A DNA stretch of 64,000 nt from positions 62,001 to 126,000 of the forward strand of contig NZ_QTJR01000010.1 of assembly GCF_003382285.1 (NCBI RefSeq), in the 5' to 3' direction. Below, piece by piece: positions 9,405 to 18,397 of this stretch; position 1 is the stretch's first letter; every line of letters begins with the position of its first letter. The position numbers were made by a program, and so were the translations under genes. The notes under the pieces are model-generated. The model worked only from the letters and a program-made list of their open reading frames with translations. It searched no databases and was not told where the DNA came from. The stretch is from Lysobacter soli (lineage in GTDB: Bacteria; Pseudomonadota; Gammaproteobacteria; Xanthomonadales; Xanthomonadaceae).

Positions 9405-10775
9405 TCAGGCGGCCGGGAAGAACACCGTGATGGCCAGCCCGCGACCGTCGAGCCCGTCCTCGACGTGGATGCGCGCGTGATGTGTGCGTGCGATGCGCGC
9501 GACCAGCGACAGGCCGATGCCGCTGCCGCTGTTGCGCGAGCCGTTGCCGCCGTTGCCGGCACCGTTGGCACGATAGAAGCGGTGGAAGATGCGTTCGCGT
9601 TCTTCCGGCGCGACGCCCGGGCCGTCGTCGGCCACGCACAGCGCGATGCCGCCGACGCCATCGCGCACGTCGCGACGGCAGACCACTTCGATGCGCCCAC
9701 CTTCGCCGGCGTAGCGCACGGCGTTGTCGACGAGGTTGCGGATGAGGATGCCGAGCAGGTCGACGTCGCCGAGGATGCGGCCGTCCTCGGTGCGCAGGGC
9801 GATGCGCTGGCGGCGTTCGCGCGCGAGCGTTTCGAAGTCGCGCACCACCAGCACCAGCAGCGGCGCGATGTCGAGCGGCACCAGCGTCGGCGAGACCGTC
9901 TGCGCGTCCAGGCGCGCGAGGTCGAGCAGCTGTTCCGACAACCGCGCCGCACGCGCGACGCCCGCGCTGAGGCGGCGCAGCGCGGTATCGCGCTCGTCCT
10001 CCGTCGCGGCACGACGCGCAAGGTCGGCATGGGCACTTAGAACCGCGAGCGGCGTGCGCAGTTCGTGCGCGGCGTCGGCGATGAAGCGGCGTTCGTTCTG
10101 CACCGCCTGGTCCACGCGCGTGAGCTGGTCGTTGAATGCATCGACCAACGGGCTGAATTCGGTGGGAAGGCCCGGCGCCTGCAGCGGCGTGAGGTCCAGC
10201 GGCGGGCGCGCGCGCAAGCTGTCGCGCAGCGCGGCGACCGGCCGCAGCGATCGACCGATCACGACCCACACCGTCAGCACGAACAACACGAAGATCAGCC
10301 CGGCGGCGAGCAGGCTCAGGCCGACCCAGCGCGCGATCTCGTTGGCGATCATTTCCTTCGAACGCCCGACCTGCACGATCAGGCCGCGCCGGGGATCGGA
10401 CAGGCTGTAGACGTGCCAGACCTGCCCGGCGATGGTGCGTCGCGCGAAGCCGTCGCGGAAATCGGGCTTGAGCGGCTCATCCGGCGCAGCCACCGAATAC
10501 ACGACGTTGCGGCCGCTCGCCCACACCTGCCAGCTCATCTTGTGGTCGCGATGCCCGGCCTTCACCGCGGGACGTTCGCGCGGCGGAAGGCTTTGAAGCC
10601 CGTCTGGCATGGACTCGAGGATCTGCGCGGCGACTTCGCGCTGCGACTCGTCCCAGAAGCCGTAGTGCGCGCGCGACAGCTGCCACGCCTGGCATCCGAG
10701 CCACACCAGCCACGCGACCAGCACGCACTTCACCGACACCCACGTCAGGCGCCATCGCAGCGAGCGCGCCTTCAT
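9405..10775 (-). CDS. Sensor histidine kinase, OmpR-partner type (QseC/PmrB-like)
   Basis: 456 residues: transmembrane helix at about 15-33, a periplasmic domain of about 130 residues, second helix at about 160-185 (LLAAGLIFVLFVLTVWVVIG), HAMP-like linker, HisKA with ADAAHELRTPLAVLSAHADL (His near 248), and HATPase with NLVDNAVRYAG, DDGPGVAPEER and GSGIGLSLV. The start overlaps the stop of the upstream regulator by four bases, so the two are co-translated. Its input could be a cation or an envelope stress, as in PmrB/QseC relatives, but that is inference. Confidence 0.9.
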   Translation of the reverse strand: MKARSLRWRLTWVSVKCVLVAWLVWLGCQAWQLSRAHYGFWDESQREVAAQILESMPDGLQSLPPRERPAVKAGHRDHKMSWQVWASGRNVVYSVAAPDEPLKPDFRDGFARRTIAGQVWHVYSLSDPRRGLIVQVGRSKEMIANEIARWVGLSLLAAGLIFVLFVLTVWVVIGRSLRPVAALRDSLRARPPLDLTPLQAPGLPTEFSPLVDAFNDQLTRVDQAVQNERRFIADAAHELRTPLAVLSAHADLARRAATEDERDTALRRLSAGVARAARLSEQLLDLARLDAQTVSPTLVPLDIAPLLVLVVRDFETLARERRQRIALRTEDGRILGDVDLLGILIRNLVDNAVRYAGEGGRIEVVCRRDVRDGVGGIALCVADDGPGVAPEERERIFHRFYRANGAGNGGNGSRNSGSGIGLSLVARIARTHHARIHVEDGLDGRGLAITVFFPAA

Positions 10776-11449
10776 GCCGACGCTCCGGCTGCGCCGTTGT
10801 TGATGCGGTATCCCTGCCCGTGCACGGTGACGATCAACTGCTCGCCGAGCTTGCGTCGCAACTGGTGCACGTACACGGCGATGGTGTTGCTCTCGATCGT
10901 GCCGGAGCTGCCGTACACCGCCTCCTCCAGCTGCTCACGCGTGACCACGCGGCCCTGGCGTTCCATCAACAACAGCAGCGTGCGGAATTCGTGTGCGCTC
11001 AGCGGCACCGCGGCGCCGTCGCGCGTGACCTCGCGACGCGCCGGATCGAGCACGACGCCGTTGAAGCTCAGCACCGGCGACACGCGGCCCTGCGTGCGCC
11101 GCATCACGGCGCGAAGCCGCGCGAACAGTTCGTCGGGCTGGAACGGTTTGACGATGTAGTCGTCGGCGCCGGCATCGAGGCCTGCGATGCGGTCGCTGAG
11201 CTTGTCGCGCGCGGTGAGGATGATGACCGGCGTGGCGTCGTAACGCCCGCGCAGGTACGACAGCACGCTCAGGCCGGAGCTGCCGGGAAGGCCGAGGTCG
11301 AGCAGCACCGCGTCGAAATCGTGTTCTACCAGTGCGGTACGCGCGAGCGCGGCATCGCCGACGGTGTCGACGCGGAAGCCGTTCGCGCGCAACGCGGCGC
11401 ACAGCGCCTCGGCGAGCATCGTGTCGTCTTCCACCAGCAGCAGGTTCAT
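10772..11449 (-). CDS. Response regulator, OmpR/PhoB family (QseB/PmrA-like)
   Basis: 225 residues. The receiver domain has EDD at 7-9, phospho-Asp in AVLLDLGLPG (about 51), Thr in IILTARD and Lys in YIVKPF. The C-terminal winged helix runs from about 130 to the end (LSAHEFRTLLLLMERQGRVV; VYVHQLRRKLG). First gene of a two-gene operon with the kinase at 9405. A PmrA-box-like direct repeat lies about 55 bases upstream of the start (11503-11519), consistent with autoregulation. Confidence 0.93.
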   Translation of the reverse strand: MNLLLVEDDTMLAEALCAALRANGFRVDTVGDAALARTALVEHDFDAVLLDLGLPGSSGLSVLSYLRGRYDATPVIILTARDKLSDRIAGLDAGADDYIVKPFQPDELFARLRAVMRRTQGRVSPVLSFNGVVLDPARREVTRDGAAVPLSAHEFRTLLLLMERQGRVVTREQLEEAVYGSSGTIESNTIAVYVHQLRRKLGEQLIVTVHGQGYRINNGAAGASA

Positions 11450-11502
11450 TCCGGGATCCGTGTTTCGCAGCGCGTTGCCGGCGGGCAGTGTCGCGGCGGG
11501 GG

Positions 11503-11519
11503 TTTAAAAACTTCTTAAA
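11503..11519 (-). promoter_or_regulatory. PmrA/QseB-box-like direct repeat
   Basis: Read on the regulator's strand the site is TTTAAG AAGTT TTTAAA: two TTTAAG-like hexamers separated by exactly five bases, the layout of PmrA/BasR half-sites. It is an A+T island in GC-rich surroundings. It lies in the divergent region between the response regulator (start 11449) and the GNAT gene (start 11600). The match to the box is seen; binding by the neighbouring regulator is inferred. Confidence 0.45.
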
Positions 11520-11599
11520 GGCACGCGCGCAGCCTGTGCCTCCCATGCGCCGTGCCCGGCATCGTAGCGCGGCGCGGTCGGCCCTCCCCCGGTGATCCC

Positions 11600-12073
11600 A
11601 TGACAGCGACGTCCCTGCTTTTCCGCGTGCCCGCGCCCACCGTATCCCCCGTGACGGTGCGCCCTGTCCGTCCGGAAGACGCGTCCACGCTGCTGCGCCT
11701 GTCGCGCGAACGCGATGCGCGCGGTGGCCCGTGGACCGATCTGCTCGAGTTCCACGAAGCGCTGTTCGAGGCGCCCGTGCGTGCGTGGGCATGGCTCGCG
11801 TGCGTCGGCGACGAGCCGGTCGGCCACGCGTTGGCGACCGTGGGTTTTTCGTTACGCGCACGCGGCTACTGCCTGCAGATGGACACGCTGCATGCGCGCG
11901 ACGAGTGGGCCGCCGCGGCCGAAGCGGCGCTGTTCGACGAAGTCCGCGCGATGGCGCGACGCCTGGGCTGCGTGCAGCTGCACTGGCACGACGCCTGCGA
12001 AGACGCATCCGCTCGGCTGAACGCTCCGGACGCAGCGCGCGACGGCGTACGCCACGTCGTGCCGCTGGCGTGA
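11600..12073 (+). CDS. GNAT-family N-acetyltransferase-like protein
   Basis: 157 residues. The pattern VTVRPVRPEDASTLLRL near the N-terminus, then WLACVGDEPVGHALATVGFS (beta-4 region) and LGCVQLHWHD (beta-5), fits the GNAT fold. The usual acetyl-CoA loop (R/Q-x-x-G-x-G/A) is not obvious, so catalytic activity is uncertain. The ATG at 11600 is preceded by ggtgatccc. The following lipoprotein gene can start on a GTG overlapping its stop codon, so they probably form an operon. Confidence 0.6.
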   Translation: MTATSLLFRVPAPTVSPVTVRPVRPEDASTLLRLSRERDARGGPWTDLLEFHEALFEAPVRAWAWLACVGDEPVGHALATVGFSLRARGYCLQMDTLHARDEWAAAAEAALFDEVRAMARRLGCVQLHWHDACEDASARLNAPDAARDGVRHVVPLA

Positions 12074-13179
12074 ACTCCCCTCGTCCCTTCGTGTCTGAAC
12101 CCGTCCGCGCCCTGCCGCGCCCCCTGCTGCTGAGCCTGCTGCTGATGACCACCGGATCGCTTGCCGCCTGTTCCACCACCGCCTCGCCTTACGCGAACTC
12201 GCCGCAGTTCCGCGACGGCGGCTTCCGCAATCCCGTCGCGCCCAAGCAGGCGGGCTTCGCGCAGATGCCGCGCATGCTGTGGCGGTTCCTGTTCGACAAG
12301 CCCGACGACGCGCGACCCGACGTGGCGGTGCCCGTCACGCCGCTCACCCGCGCGCAGCTGCTCGCCGCAAAGGACGGCTCGCTGTTCCGGCTGGGGCATT
12401 CGACGATGCTGCTCAAGCTCGACGGCGGCTTCTGGCTGACCGATCCGGTGTTCTCCGAGCGTGCCTCGCCGGTGCAATGGGCCGGGCCGAAGCGCTTCCA
12501 CGCGCCGCCGATCCCGATGGACCAGCTGCCGCCAATCGAAGGCGTGATCCTCTCGCACGACCACTACGACCATCTCGACCGCGCCGCGGTGCTCGCGCTG
12601 GCCGCGAAAACCAGGCACTTCGTCGCGCCGCTGGGCGTGGGCGACCTGCTGGTCGAGTGGGGCGTCGATGCGTCCAAGGTGCGGCAGCTGGACTGGTGGG
12701 ACGAAACGCGCGTCGGCGGCGTACGCCTGGTCGCGACGCCCGCGCAGCATTTCTCCGGCCGCGGGATGTTCTCGAAGAACCCGACGCTGTGGGCGTCGTG
12801 GGTGATCGAGGCCGATGGCCTGCGCGTTTTCTTCAGCGGCGACAGCGGCTATTTCGACGGCTTCAAGGCCATCGGCGAGCGCCTGGGCCCGTTCGACGTG
12901 ACGATGGTGGAATGCGGCGCCTACGACGCGATGTGGAGCGGCGTGCACATGCAGCCCGAGCAGACCGTGCAGGCGCACCTGGACCTGCGCGGCCGCTGGC
13001 TCATGCCGGTGCACAACGGCACGTTTGACCTCGCGCTGCACGGCTGGCAGGAACCGTTTACACGCGTCTCGCGCATCGCGCGTGAACGTGGTGTAGCGCT
13101 AACAACGCCGGGCTTCGGCGAAGCGCTGGATCTGCGCGAACCCTCGCCGGAACGCGCGTGGTGGCTGCCCTCGCCGTAG
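12070..13179 (+). CDS. MBL-fold metallo-hydrolase, predicted lipoprotein (NAPE-PLD/UlaG-like)
   Basis: 369 residues from the GTG at 12070, or 362 from the GTG at 12091. A lipoprotein signal ends in GSLAAC, so the protein is probably anchored in the envelope. The beta-lactamase-fold domain shows the HxHxDH metal motif in SHDHYDHLD (about residue 160), then [18 protein letters not shown] and a late PVHNGTFDL histidine. This arrangement is typical of the N-acyl-phosphatidylethanolamine phospholipase D-like branch. Substrate unknown. The start overlaps the GNAT stop. Confidence 0.85.
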   Translation: MNSPRPFVSEPVRALPRPLLLSLLLMTTGSLAACSTTASPYANSPQFRDGGFRNPVAPKQAGFAQMPRMLWRFLFDKPDDARPDVAVPVTPLTRAQLLAAKDGSLFRLGHSTMLLKLDGGFWLTDPVFSERASPVQWAGPKRFHAPPIPMDQLPPIEGVILSHDHYDHLDRAAVLALAAKTRHFVAPLGVGDLLVEWGVDASKVRQLDWWDETRVGGVRLVATPAQHFSGRGMFSKNPTLWASWVIEADGLRVFFSGDSGYFDGFKAIGERLGPFDVTMVECGAYDAMWSGVHMQPEQTVQAHLDLRGRWLMPVHNGTFDLALHGWQEPFTRVSRIARERGVALTTPGFGEALDLREPSPERAWWLPSP

Positions 13180-13223
13180 TCATCGGCGACAATGGCGGCC
13201 CGTTTTCGAACACGGCGCCGCCC

Positions 13224-14264
13224 ATGACGAACCACTCGCAGTCGATTTCCCTCACCCGCTACCTCATCGAGGAACAGCGCGCCGGCCGCATCAACGCCGA
13301 CCTGCGCCTGCTGATCGAAGTGGTGGCGCGCGCATGCAAGACGATCTCCATCGCCGTGGGCAAGGGCGCGCTCGGCGGCGTGCTGGGCGATGCGGGCACG
13401 GCCGGCGAGGCGTCGATCAACGTGCAGGGCGAGGCGCAGAAGAAGCTCGACGTGCTGTCCAACGAGATCCTGCTGGAAGCCAACGCCTGGGGCGGCCACC
13501 TCGCCGGCCTCGCATCGGAGGAGATGGACACCTCGCAGCCGATCCCCGACGTCTATCCGCGCGGCAACTACCTGCTGCTGTTCGATCCCCTCGATGGCAG
13601 TTCGAACATCGACGTGAACATCTCTGTCGGCACGATCTTCTCGGTGCTGCGCGCGCCGGACGGCGTCACGCGCGCGAAGGACGAGGACTTCCTGCAGCCC
13701 GGCACCGCGCAGGTCGCCGCCGGTTACTGCACGTACGGGCCGAGCACGATGCTCGTATTGACCGTCGGCAACGGCACGCATTCGTTCACGCTCGATCGCG
13801 AGATCGGCAGCTTCGTGATGACCACGCGCGGCATGCGCATTCCGGAGGAGACGAAGGAATTCGCGGTGAACATGAGCAACCAGCGCTTCTGGGAGGCGCC
13901 GATGCAGCGCTACGTGAGCGACCTGCTCGCCGGCAAGGAAGGTCCGCGCGGCAAGGACTTCAACATGCGCTGGGTGGCGTCGATGGTCGCCGACGTGCAT
14001 CGCATCCTCACGCGTGGCGGCATCTTCAGCTATCCGCTGGACAGCAAGTGCGCGGCGAAGGGCGGCAAGCTTCGCCTGATGTACGAAGCCAACCCGATGG
14101 CACTGCTGGTCGAACAGGCCGGCGGCGCGGCGAGCACCGGCCGCCAGCGCATGCTCGAAGTGCAGCCCGACGGCCTGCACCAGCGCGTGCCGGTGTTCCT
14201 CGGTTCGAAGCTCGAAGTGGAAGCCGCGGTGCGTTACCACGCCGAACACGATCGGGCCGCGTAA
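13224..14264 (+). CDS. fbp: Fructose-1,6-bisphosphatase class 1
   Basis: 346 residues, normal for the class. Dephosphorylates fructose-1,6-bisphosphate to fructose-6-phosphate in gluconeogenesis in the cytoplasm. The Mg2+/phosphate site [12 protein letters not shown] is at about residues 123-134, and the N-terminal [11 protein letters not shown] fits the family. The C-terminus [20 protein letters not shown] is also characteristic. The gene is preceded by only about 44 bases after the lipoprotein gene and followed by a hairpin at 14295. Confidence 0.95.
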   Translation: MTNHSQSISLTRYLIEEQRAGRINADLRLLIEVVARACKTISIAVGKGALGGVLGDAGTAGEASINVQGEAQKKLDVLSNEILLEANAWGGHLAGLASEEMDTSQPIPDVYPRGNYLLLFDPLDGSSNIDVNISVGTIFSVLRAPDGVTRAKDEDFLQPGTAQVAAGYCTYGPSTMLVLTVGNGTHSFTLDREIGSFVMTTRGMRIPEETKEFAVNMSNQRFWEAPMQRYVSDLLAGKEGPRGKDFNMRWVASMVADVHRILTRGGIFSYPLDSKCAAKGGKLRLMYEANPMALLVEQAGGAASTGRQRMLEVQPDGLHQRVPVFLGSKLEVEAAVRYHAEHDRAA

Positions 14265-14294
14265 GCGCGCCCGATACGTTGTATTGGGATACAG

Positions 14295-14323
14295 GAGTGG
14301 CGCACGCGAAGGCGGCGCCACTC
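14295..14323. terminator. Hairpin after fbp, possible terminator
   Basis: Perfect 9-base-pair stem GAGTGGCGC / GCGCCACTC around an 11-base loop, 31 bases after the fbp stop codon. There is no T-run on the + side, so it may be a weak or factor-assisted stop. Confidence 0.45.
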
Positions 14324-14493
14324 ACGAATGTGAACTGAGTTGGCCCGTTTCATGTCGTGTGCCGATTGACGCATTCAGCACCGTAACGCGTCGTTTCTGA
14401 CCGCTCATCGTCGAACGGCCCGTTGAATACACTGCGTAACTTCCCGCAGTGGCAGCATCGACTGCCTCGGACTAGGTCAGGAATGCCAAGCCG
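14324..14493 (+). promoter_or_regulatory. Upstream region of the sigma-54 activator gene
   Basis: No gene is visible. The stretch is less GC-rich than its surroundings and probably carries the promoter for the gene at 14494. A TTGACG hexamer begins near 14365 but has no convincing -10 partner. A TGGCAG...TGC pair near 14452 has a GG-to-GC gap of 11, not the 10 expected for sigma-54. Confidence 0.3.
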
Positions 14494-15903
14494 ATGGACG
14501 GAATGCAGGACTCCGAAGCGGCACAGACCGGTGGCCGCGAACTGATCTACGTGACACGTGGCGGCGCCGGTCGCGTGCTCGCGCTGGGTGGCCTCCAGCA
14601 ACTGGGCTGGAACCTGCGCCGCGCCCCCGATGCGCGCAGCGTTCTGCGCATCCTCAACGGCGATTCGCGCAAACCGCACGCGGCGCTGCTCGACCTGCGC
14701 GAAGGCTTCACGCAACAGGACCTGGCCGAGTTCGGTACCGCGCTGTCGGCCGGCAATGTCGGCTGGGTCGCCGGCGTGGATGCGCGGCAACTCGACGAGC
14801 CACCGGTACGCGACCTCATCCGCGATTACTGCTACGACTACCTGACGCTGCCGTGCCCGGAATCGGTGCTCAACACGGTGATCGGCCACGCACACGGCAT
14901 GGCGAGCCTCGCCTGCGAACGCGGCGATGCGACGAGCGAATCGGGCTTCGACGGGATGATCGGCGACAGCCCCGCGATGCGTACGTTGTGCCGCACGCTG
15001 CGCAAGGCCGCGCTGACCGAAGCGCCGGTGTTCATCGCCGGCGAAACCGGCACGGGCAAGGAACTCGCCGCGATGGCGGTGCATCGGCATTCGCGCCGGC
15101 ATGCGCATCCGTTCGTGGCGATCAACTGCGGCGCGATCCCGCACAGCCTGATCCAGTCCGAATTGTTCGGCTACGAGCGCGGCGCATTCACCGGCGCGCA
15201 GCAGCGCAAGCTCGGTCGCATCGAGATGGCCAACAGCGGTACGTTGTTTTTGGATGAGATCGGCGACCTCCCGCTGGAAAGCCAGGCTTCGCTGCTACGC
15301 TTCCTGCAGCAGGGCAGCATCGAACGACTCGGCGGCCACGAGCAGATCCCGGTGGACGTGCGCATCATCTCGGCGACCCACCACGACCTCGACCGTGCCG
15401 TCGCCGAAGGACGCTTCCGCGCCGACCTCTACCACCGCCTGTGCGTGTTGCGCCTGCAGCAGCCGCCGTTGCGCGAGCGCGGCAGCGATATAGACAAGCT
15501 CGCCGAGTACTCGCTGCAACGCTATTCGCAGGAAGGTCATCGCACGCTCAAGGGCTTCTCGCCGTGCGCGCGGCAGGCGCTGCACACGCACTCGTGGCCC
15601 GGCAACGTGCGCGAGCTCATCAATCGCGTCCGGCAGGCCGTGGTGATGGCCGAAGGCCGGCTGATCACCGCCGCCGACCTGCACATCGAAAGCTCGCTGA
15701 CCACGCCGCCGCCGACGCTGGACGAAGTGCGCGACGCGGCGACGCGTGCGGCGATCGAGCGTTCGCTGCACCGCAATCGCGGGCGCCTGGTCGATGTCGC
15801 GCGCGAACTGGGCGTCTCGCGCGTGACGCTCTATCGCCTGATGCAGCGCCACGGACTGCGCGCGCACGAGCCGGAAGCGCCGAACACGATCCACATCGCA
15901 TAA
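14494..15903 (+). CDS. Sigma-54-dependent activator, VpsR-like
   Basis: 469 residues. Residues 1-140 form a degenerate receiver-like domain: LLDLR offers an Asp at the phospho-acceptor position, but the N-terminal acidic pair is missing. The AAA+ domain has Walker A GETGTGKE (about 183), the sigma-54 loop GAFTGA, Walker B GTLFLDEIGDL and arginine fingers in RFRADLYHRL. A Fis-type helix-turn-helix closes the protein (VDVARELGVSRVTLYRLMQR). Architecture and lack of an adjacent kinase recall VpsR, which binds cyclic di-GMP and controls exopolysaccharide and biofilm genes. A second ATG nine bases downstream is also possible. Confidence 0.88.
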   Translation: MDGMQDSEAAQTGGRELIYVTRGGAGRVLALGGLQQLGWNLRRAPDARSVLRILNGDSRKPHAALLDLREGFTQQDLAEFGTALSAGNVGWVAGVDARQLDEPPVRDLIRDYCYDYLTLPCPESVLNTVIGHAHGMASLACERGDATSESGFDGMIGDSPAMRTLCRTLRKAALTEAPVFIAGETGTGKELAAMAVHRHSRRHAHPFVAINCGAIPHSLIQSELFGYERGAFTGAQQRKLGRIEMANSGTLFLDEIGDLPLESQASLLRFLQQGSIERLGGHEQIPVDVRIISATHHDLDRAVAEGRFRADLYHRLCVLRLQQPPLRERGSDIDKLAEYSLQRYSQEGHRTLKGFSPCARQALHTHSWPGNVRELINRVRQAVVMAEGRLITAADLHIESSLTTPPPTLDEVRDAATRAAIERSLHRNRGRLVDVARELGVSRVTLYRLMQRHGLRAHEPEAPNTIHIA

Positions 15904-15974
15904 GCGGCGAGGTCGCGTTTGCTTCGCGCGCGCGCCGTGCGAGGATGCGGCATCCGGGCTTCTTTCCTCGCGAC

Positions 15975-16700
15975 ATGCACAGCCAGGCAGGTGGCGGTTC
16001 CGACTTCGCCGACTTCATCGAGGTGTTCGACGACGCGCTCGATCGCGAACAATGCGCGCAGCTGGTCGAACGCTTTTCCGCCAGCGGCGACAGCGTGCCC
16101 GGGCGCATCGGCGGGGGTGTCCTGCCGGAACTGAAGGACAGCCGCGACCTCACCATCACCGGCCGCGAACCGTGGCGCGATGCCGAGGCGATGCTCAACG
16201 CCGCGGTGTTCAAGGGACTCATCGCGTACCTGCGCCGCTATCCGCACACGCTGATCGCGCCGCTGATGCTGGAAGTGCCGGGCGAGAACGGCGCGCGTCA
16301 CCGGCTCACCGCCGAGCGACTGGCCGCGATGGATGATGCGTCGCTGACGCCGGTGGTGCAGACAGTGCTGCGGCCCGGCGCGATCAACCTGCAGCGCTAT
16401 ACGGCCGATCGCGGCGGTTATCCCTACTGGCATTGCGAGCTGTATCCGCGCGATGCGCACGGCGAGACGCTGCATCGCCACCTGCTGTGGACGATCTACC
16501 TCAACGACGGCTTCGAGGCCGGCGAGACGGAATTCCTTTACCAGCGCCGCAGGATCGCGCCGCGCGCCGGCAGCCTGCTGATCGCGCCGGCGGCGTTCAC
16601 GCATACGCACCGCGGCAACCGGCCGCTGGGCGGCGACAAGTTCATCGCGACCAGCTGGATCCTGTTCCAGCGCGCGGAGCGGCTGTTCGGGGCGTCGTAG
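15975..16700 (+). CDS. 2-oxoglutarate/Fe(II)-dependent oxygenase (P4Hc-like)
   Basis: 241 residues. The C-terminal double-stranded beta-helix shows the prolyl-4-hydroxylase pattern YWHCELYP (first iron ligands, here H-x-E rather than the common H-x-D), TIYLNDGFEAGETEF, PRAGSLLIAP, then THTHRGN with the distal His, and GDKFIATSW with the basic residue expected to bind 2-oxoglutarate. The N-terminal part (FIEVFDDALDREQCAQLVER) is the usual lead-in helix. Start chosen at 15975; an ATG at 15945 is an alternative. Substrate unknown. Confidence 0.78.
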   Translation: MHSQAGGGSDFADFIEVFDDALDREQCAQLVERFSASGDSVPGRIGGGVLPELKDSRDLTITGREPWRDAEAMLNAAVFKGLIAYLRRYPHTLIAPLMLEVPGENGARHRLTAERLAAMDDASLTPVVQTVLRPGAINLQRYTADRGGYPYWHCELYPRDAHGETLHRHLLWTIYLNDGFEAGETEFLYQRRRIAPRAGSLLIAPAAFTHTHRGNRPLGGDKFIATSWILFQRAERLFGAS

Positions 16701-16716
16701 CGCCGTTGTTGCGGCA

Positions 16717-17148
16717 TCACGTGCGCGGGTGGTTCAGCACCAGCCAGTACAGGCCGACCTGCTTGACCGCCCACACGAACTGCTCGAAATCCACCGGCTT
16801 CTGGATGTAGCTGTTGACGCCCAACGCGTAGCTGGCTTCCACGTCGAACGGCTCGGCGCTGGTGGTCAGCACGACCACGGGCAGCGTGCGCGTGGCTTCG
16901 TTCGCGCGCACGGCCTGCAGCACCTCGCGCCCGTCGACCTTGGGCAGGTTGAGGTCCAGCAGCATGATCGAAGGCAGGTCGGCCGGATCGCGATCGGCGT
17001 ACTGGCCACGCGCGAAGAGATAGTCGAGCGCCTCGGCGCCGTCGTTCACCACGACCAGGCGGTTGGCGACCTTCGCCTCGTCGAAGGCGATGCGCGTCAG
17101 CTCGACGTCGTCGGGGTTGTCCTCGACCAGCAGGATTTCCTTGTGCAT
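16717..17148 (-). CDS. Single-domain response regulator (Rcp1/CheY-like)
   Basis: 143 residues, receiver domain only: EDNPDDVEL (acidic pocket), phospho-Asp in IMLLDLNLP (about 66), Thr/Ser in VVLTTSAEP, Lys in YIQKPVDF. The longer loop between beta-3 and the N-terminus and the DLPSIMLLDLNLPKVDGREV wording are typical of Rcp1-type regulators that pair with PAS/phytochrome kinases. Start and upstream stop share one base (TGATG), so it is translationally coupled to the PAS kinase. Confidence 0.92.
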   Translation of the reverse strand: MHKEILLVEDNPDDVELTRIAFDEAKVANRLVVVNDGAEALDYLFARGQYADRDPADLPSIMLLDLNLPKVDGREVLQAVRANEATRTLPVVVLTTSAEPFDVEASYALGVNSYIQKPVDFEQFVWAVKQVGLYWLVLNHPRT

Positions 17149-18284
17149 CAGGCGTTCTCCTCCGCCAGCGCTTGCGCCGGCAATTCGAGGGTGAACGTGG
17201 CGCCGGATTCGGGTGTCGAATCGGCGCGGACGCTGCCGTGGTGCCGTTCGGCGATGCGCCGGACGATGGCAAGGCCCAGACCGTGACCACCCCCCTGGTC
17301 CGGTCCGTGCAGCCGCTGGAATGGCTCGAACAGCTTGTGCGCATAGCGCATGTCGAATCCGATGCCCTCGTCACGGATCACGACCTGGAGGTTGCGGCCT
17401 TCACGCCGGCCGCTGACCTGGATGCGGATCGGCTCGCGCCCGCGCGAGAACTTCCACGCGTTGCCCATCAACTGGCTCAGCATCAGCTTGAGCAGGCGCT
17501 CGTCGCCCCACGCGTGCAGGCTGGGCTGCACGCGGATGTCGGCGCGGCGCTGCGGCTCGGCGTCCTGCAGCTCGGCGCCGACCCAGTCGGCGAGCAGGCT
17601 CAGGTCCACGTCCGCCGGCTTGAGTTCGGTACGCGTGACGTAGGCCAGGTCGTTCAGCGCGCTGAGCAGCCCGCTCATGCGCGACGCCGCGGCGCGGATG
17701 CGGCCGAGGTAGTCGCGGTCGGTGTCGTCCAGCCGCTCCGATGCGCGATCGGCCAGCAATGCCGAGAAGCTTTCGATCGAACGCAGCGGCGCGCGCAGGT
17801 CGTGCGCGACCGCGTCGGCGAACAGCTGCAGCTGGTGGTTGGCGGCGAAGCGCGCGGCGTGTTCGGCTTCGGCACGCGCCTTGAGCGCGAGTTCGGCCGC
17901 GTGCTGCGCGCTGATGTCGCGCACCTGCACCAGCAGGTAAGACGGGTGACCTTCGCCGTCGCGCACCACCGACACGTTGACGTGCGCCCAGATGGTGTCG
18001 CCGTTGCGATGCACGTAGCGCTTCTGCGCGTCGAGCGCGGGGATGTTGCCGTCGACCAGGCCGCGCAGGAACGACTGGCTCATCGCCACGTCGTCCGGAT
18101 GCGTGAGCGAGGCGGCCGATGTGCCGATGATGTCGCGTGCGTCGTAGCCGAAGATGCGCTCGAAGGCGGGGTTCACTTCAAGCCAGCGGCCGTGCAGGTC
18201 GACCACCGCCATGCCGACGCCGGAAGCGTCCATCGCGAGACGGAAACGGTCGATACCCGCGTCCTGACCAGGGATTTCGCTCAT
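17148..18284 (-). CDS. PAS-domain sensor histidine kinase, soluble
   Basis: 378 residues with no membrane segments. A PAS domain covers residues 12-130 (FRLAMDASGVGMAVVDLHGR ... VVRDGEGHPSYLLVQVRDIS, a PAC motif). HisKA has DAVAHDLRAPLRSIESFSAL (His near 170). HATPase shows LSQLMGNAWKFS, IRDEGIGFDMRYAHKLFEPF and GHGLGLAIVRRI. The cytoplasmic location and PAS type suggest sensing of a small molecule, redox state or light; no ligand residue is evident. Partner is the single-domain regulator at 16717. Confidence 0.9.
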   Translation of the reverse strand: MSEIPGQDAGIDRFRLAMDASGVGMAVVDLHGRWLEVNPAFERIFGYDARDIIGTSAASLTHPDDVAMSQSFLRGLVDGNIPALDAQKRYVHRNGDTIWAHVNVSVVRDGEGHPSYLLVQVRDISAQHAAELALKARAEAEHAARFAANHQLQLFADAVAHDLRAPLRSIESFSALLADRASERLDDTDRDYLGRIRAAASRMSGLLSALNDLAYVTRTELKPADVDLSLLADWVGAELQDAEPQRRADIRVQPSLHAWGDERLLKLMLSQLMGNAWKFSRGREPIRIQVSGRREGRNLQVVIRDEGIGFDMRYAHKLFEPFQRLHGPDQGGGHGLGLAIVRRIAERHHGSVRADSTPESGATFTLELPAQALAEENA

Positions 18285-18397
18285 CGATGGCGTGGCTCAA
18301 GCTTGTCCTGTCGCGGCGCTAGTGTAGCGGGGCCGATCGTGACGGTGCGGTGCAGGCTGCCTGCACGGCGTTCGCGCCACCTCGCGCACAATGGGTC

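Noticed and set aside
14445-14475. Sigma-54 promoter upstream of the activator gene
   Set aside because: TGGCAG...TGC has 11 bases between GG and GC instead of 10, and the -12 element is poor.
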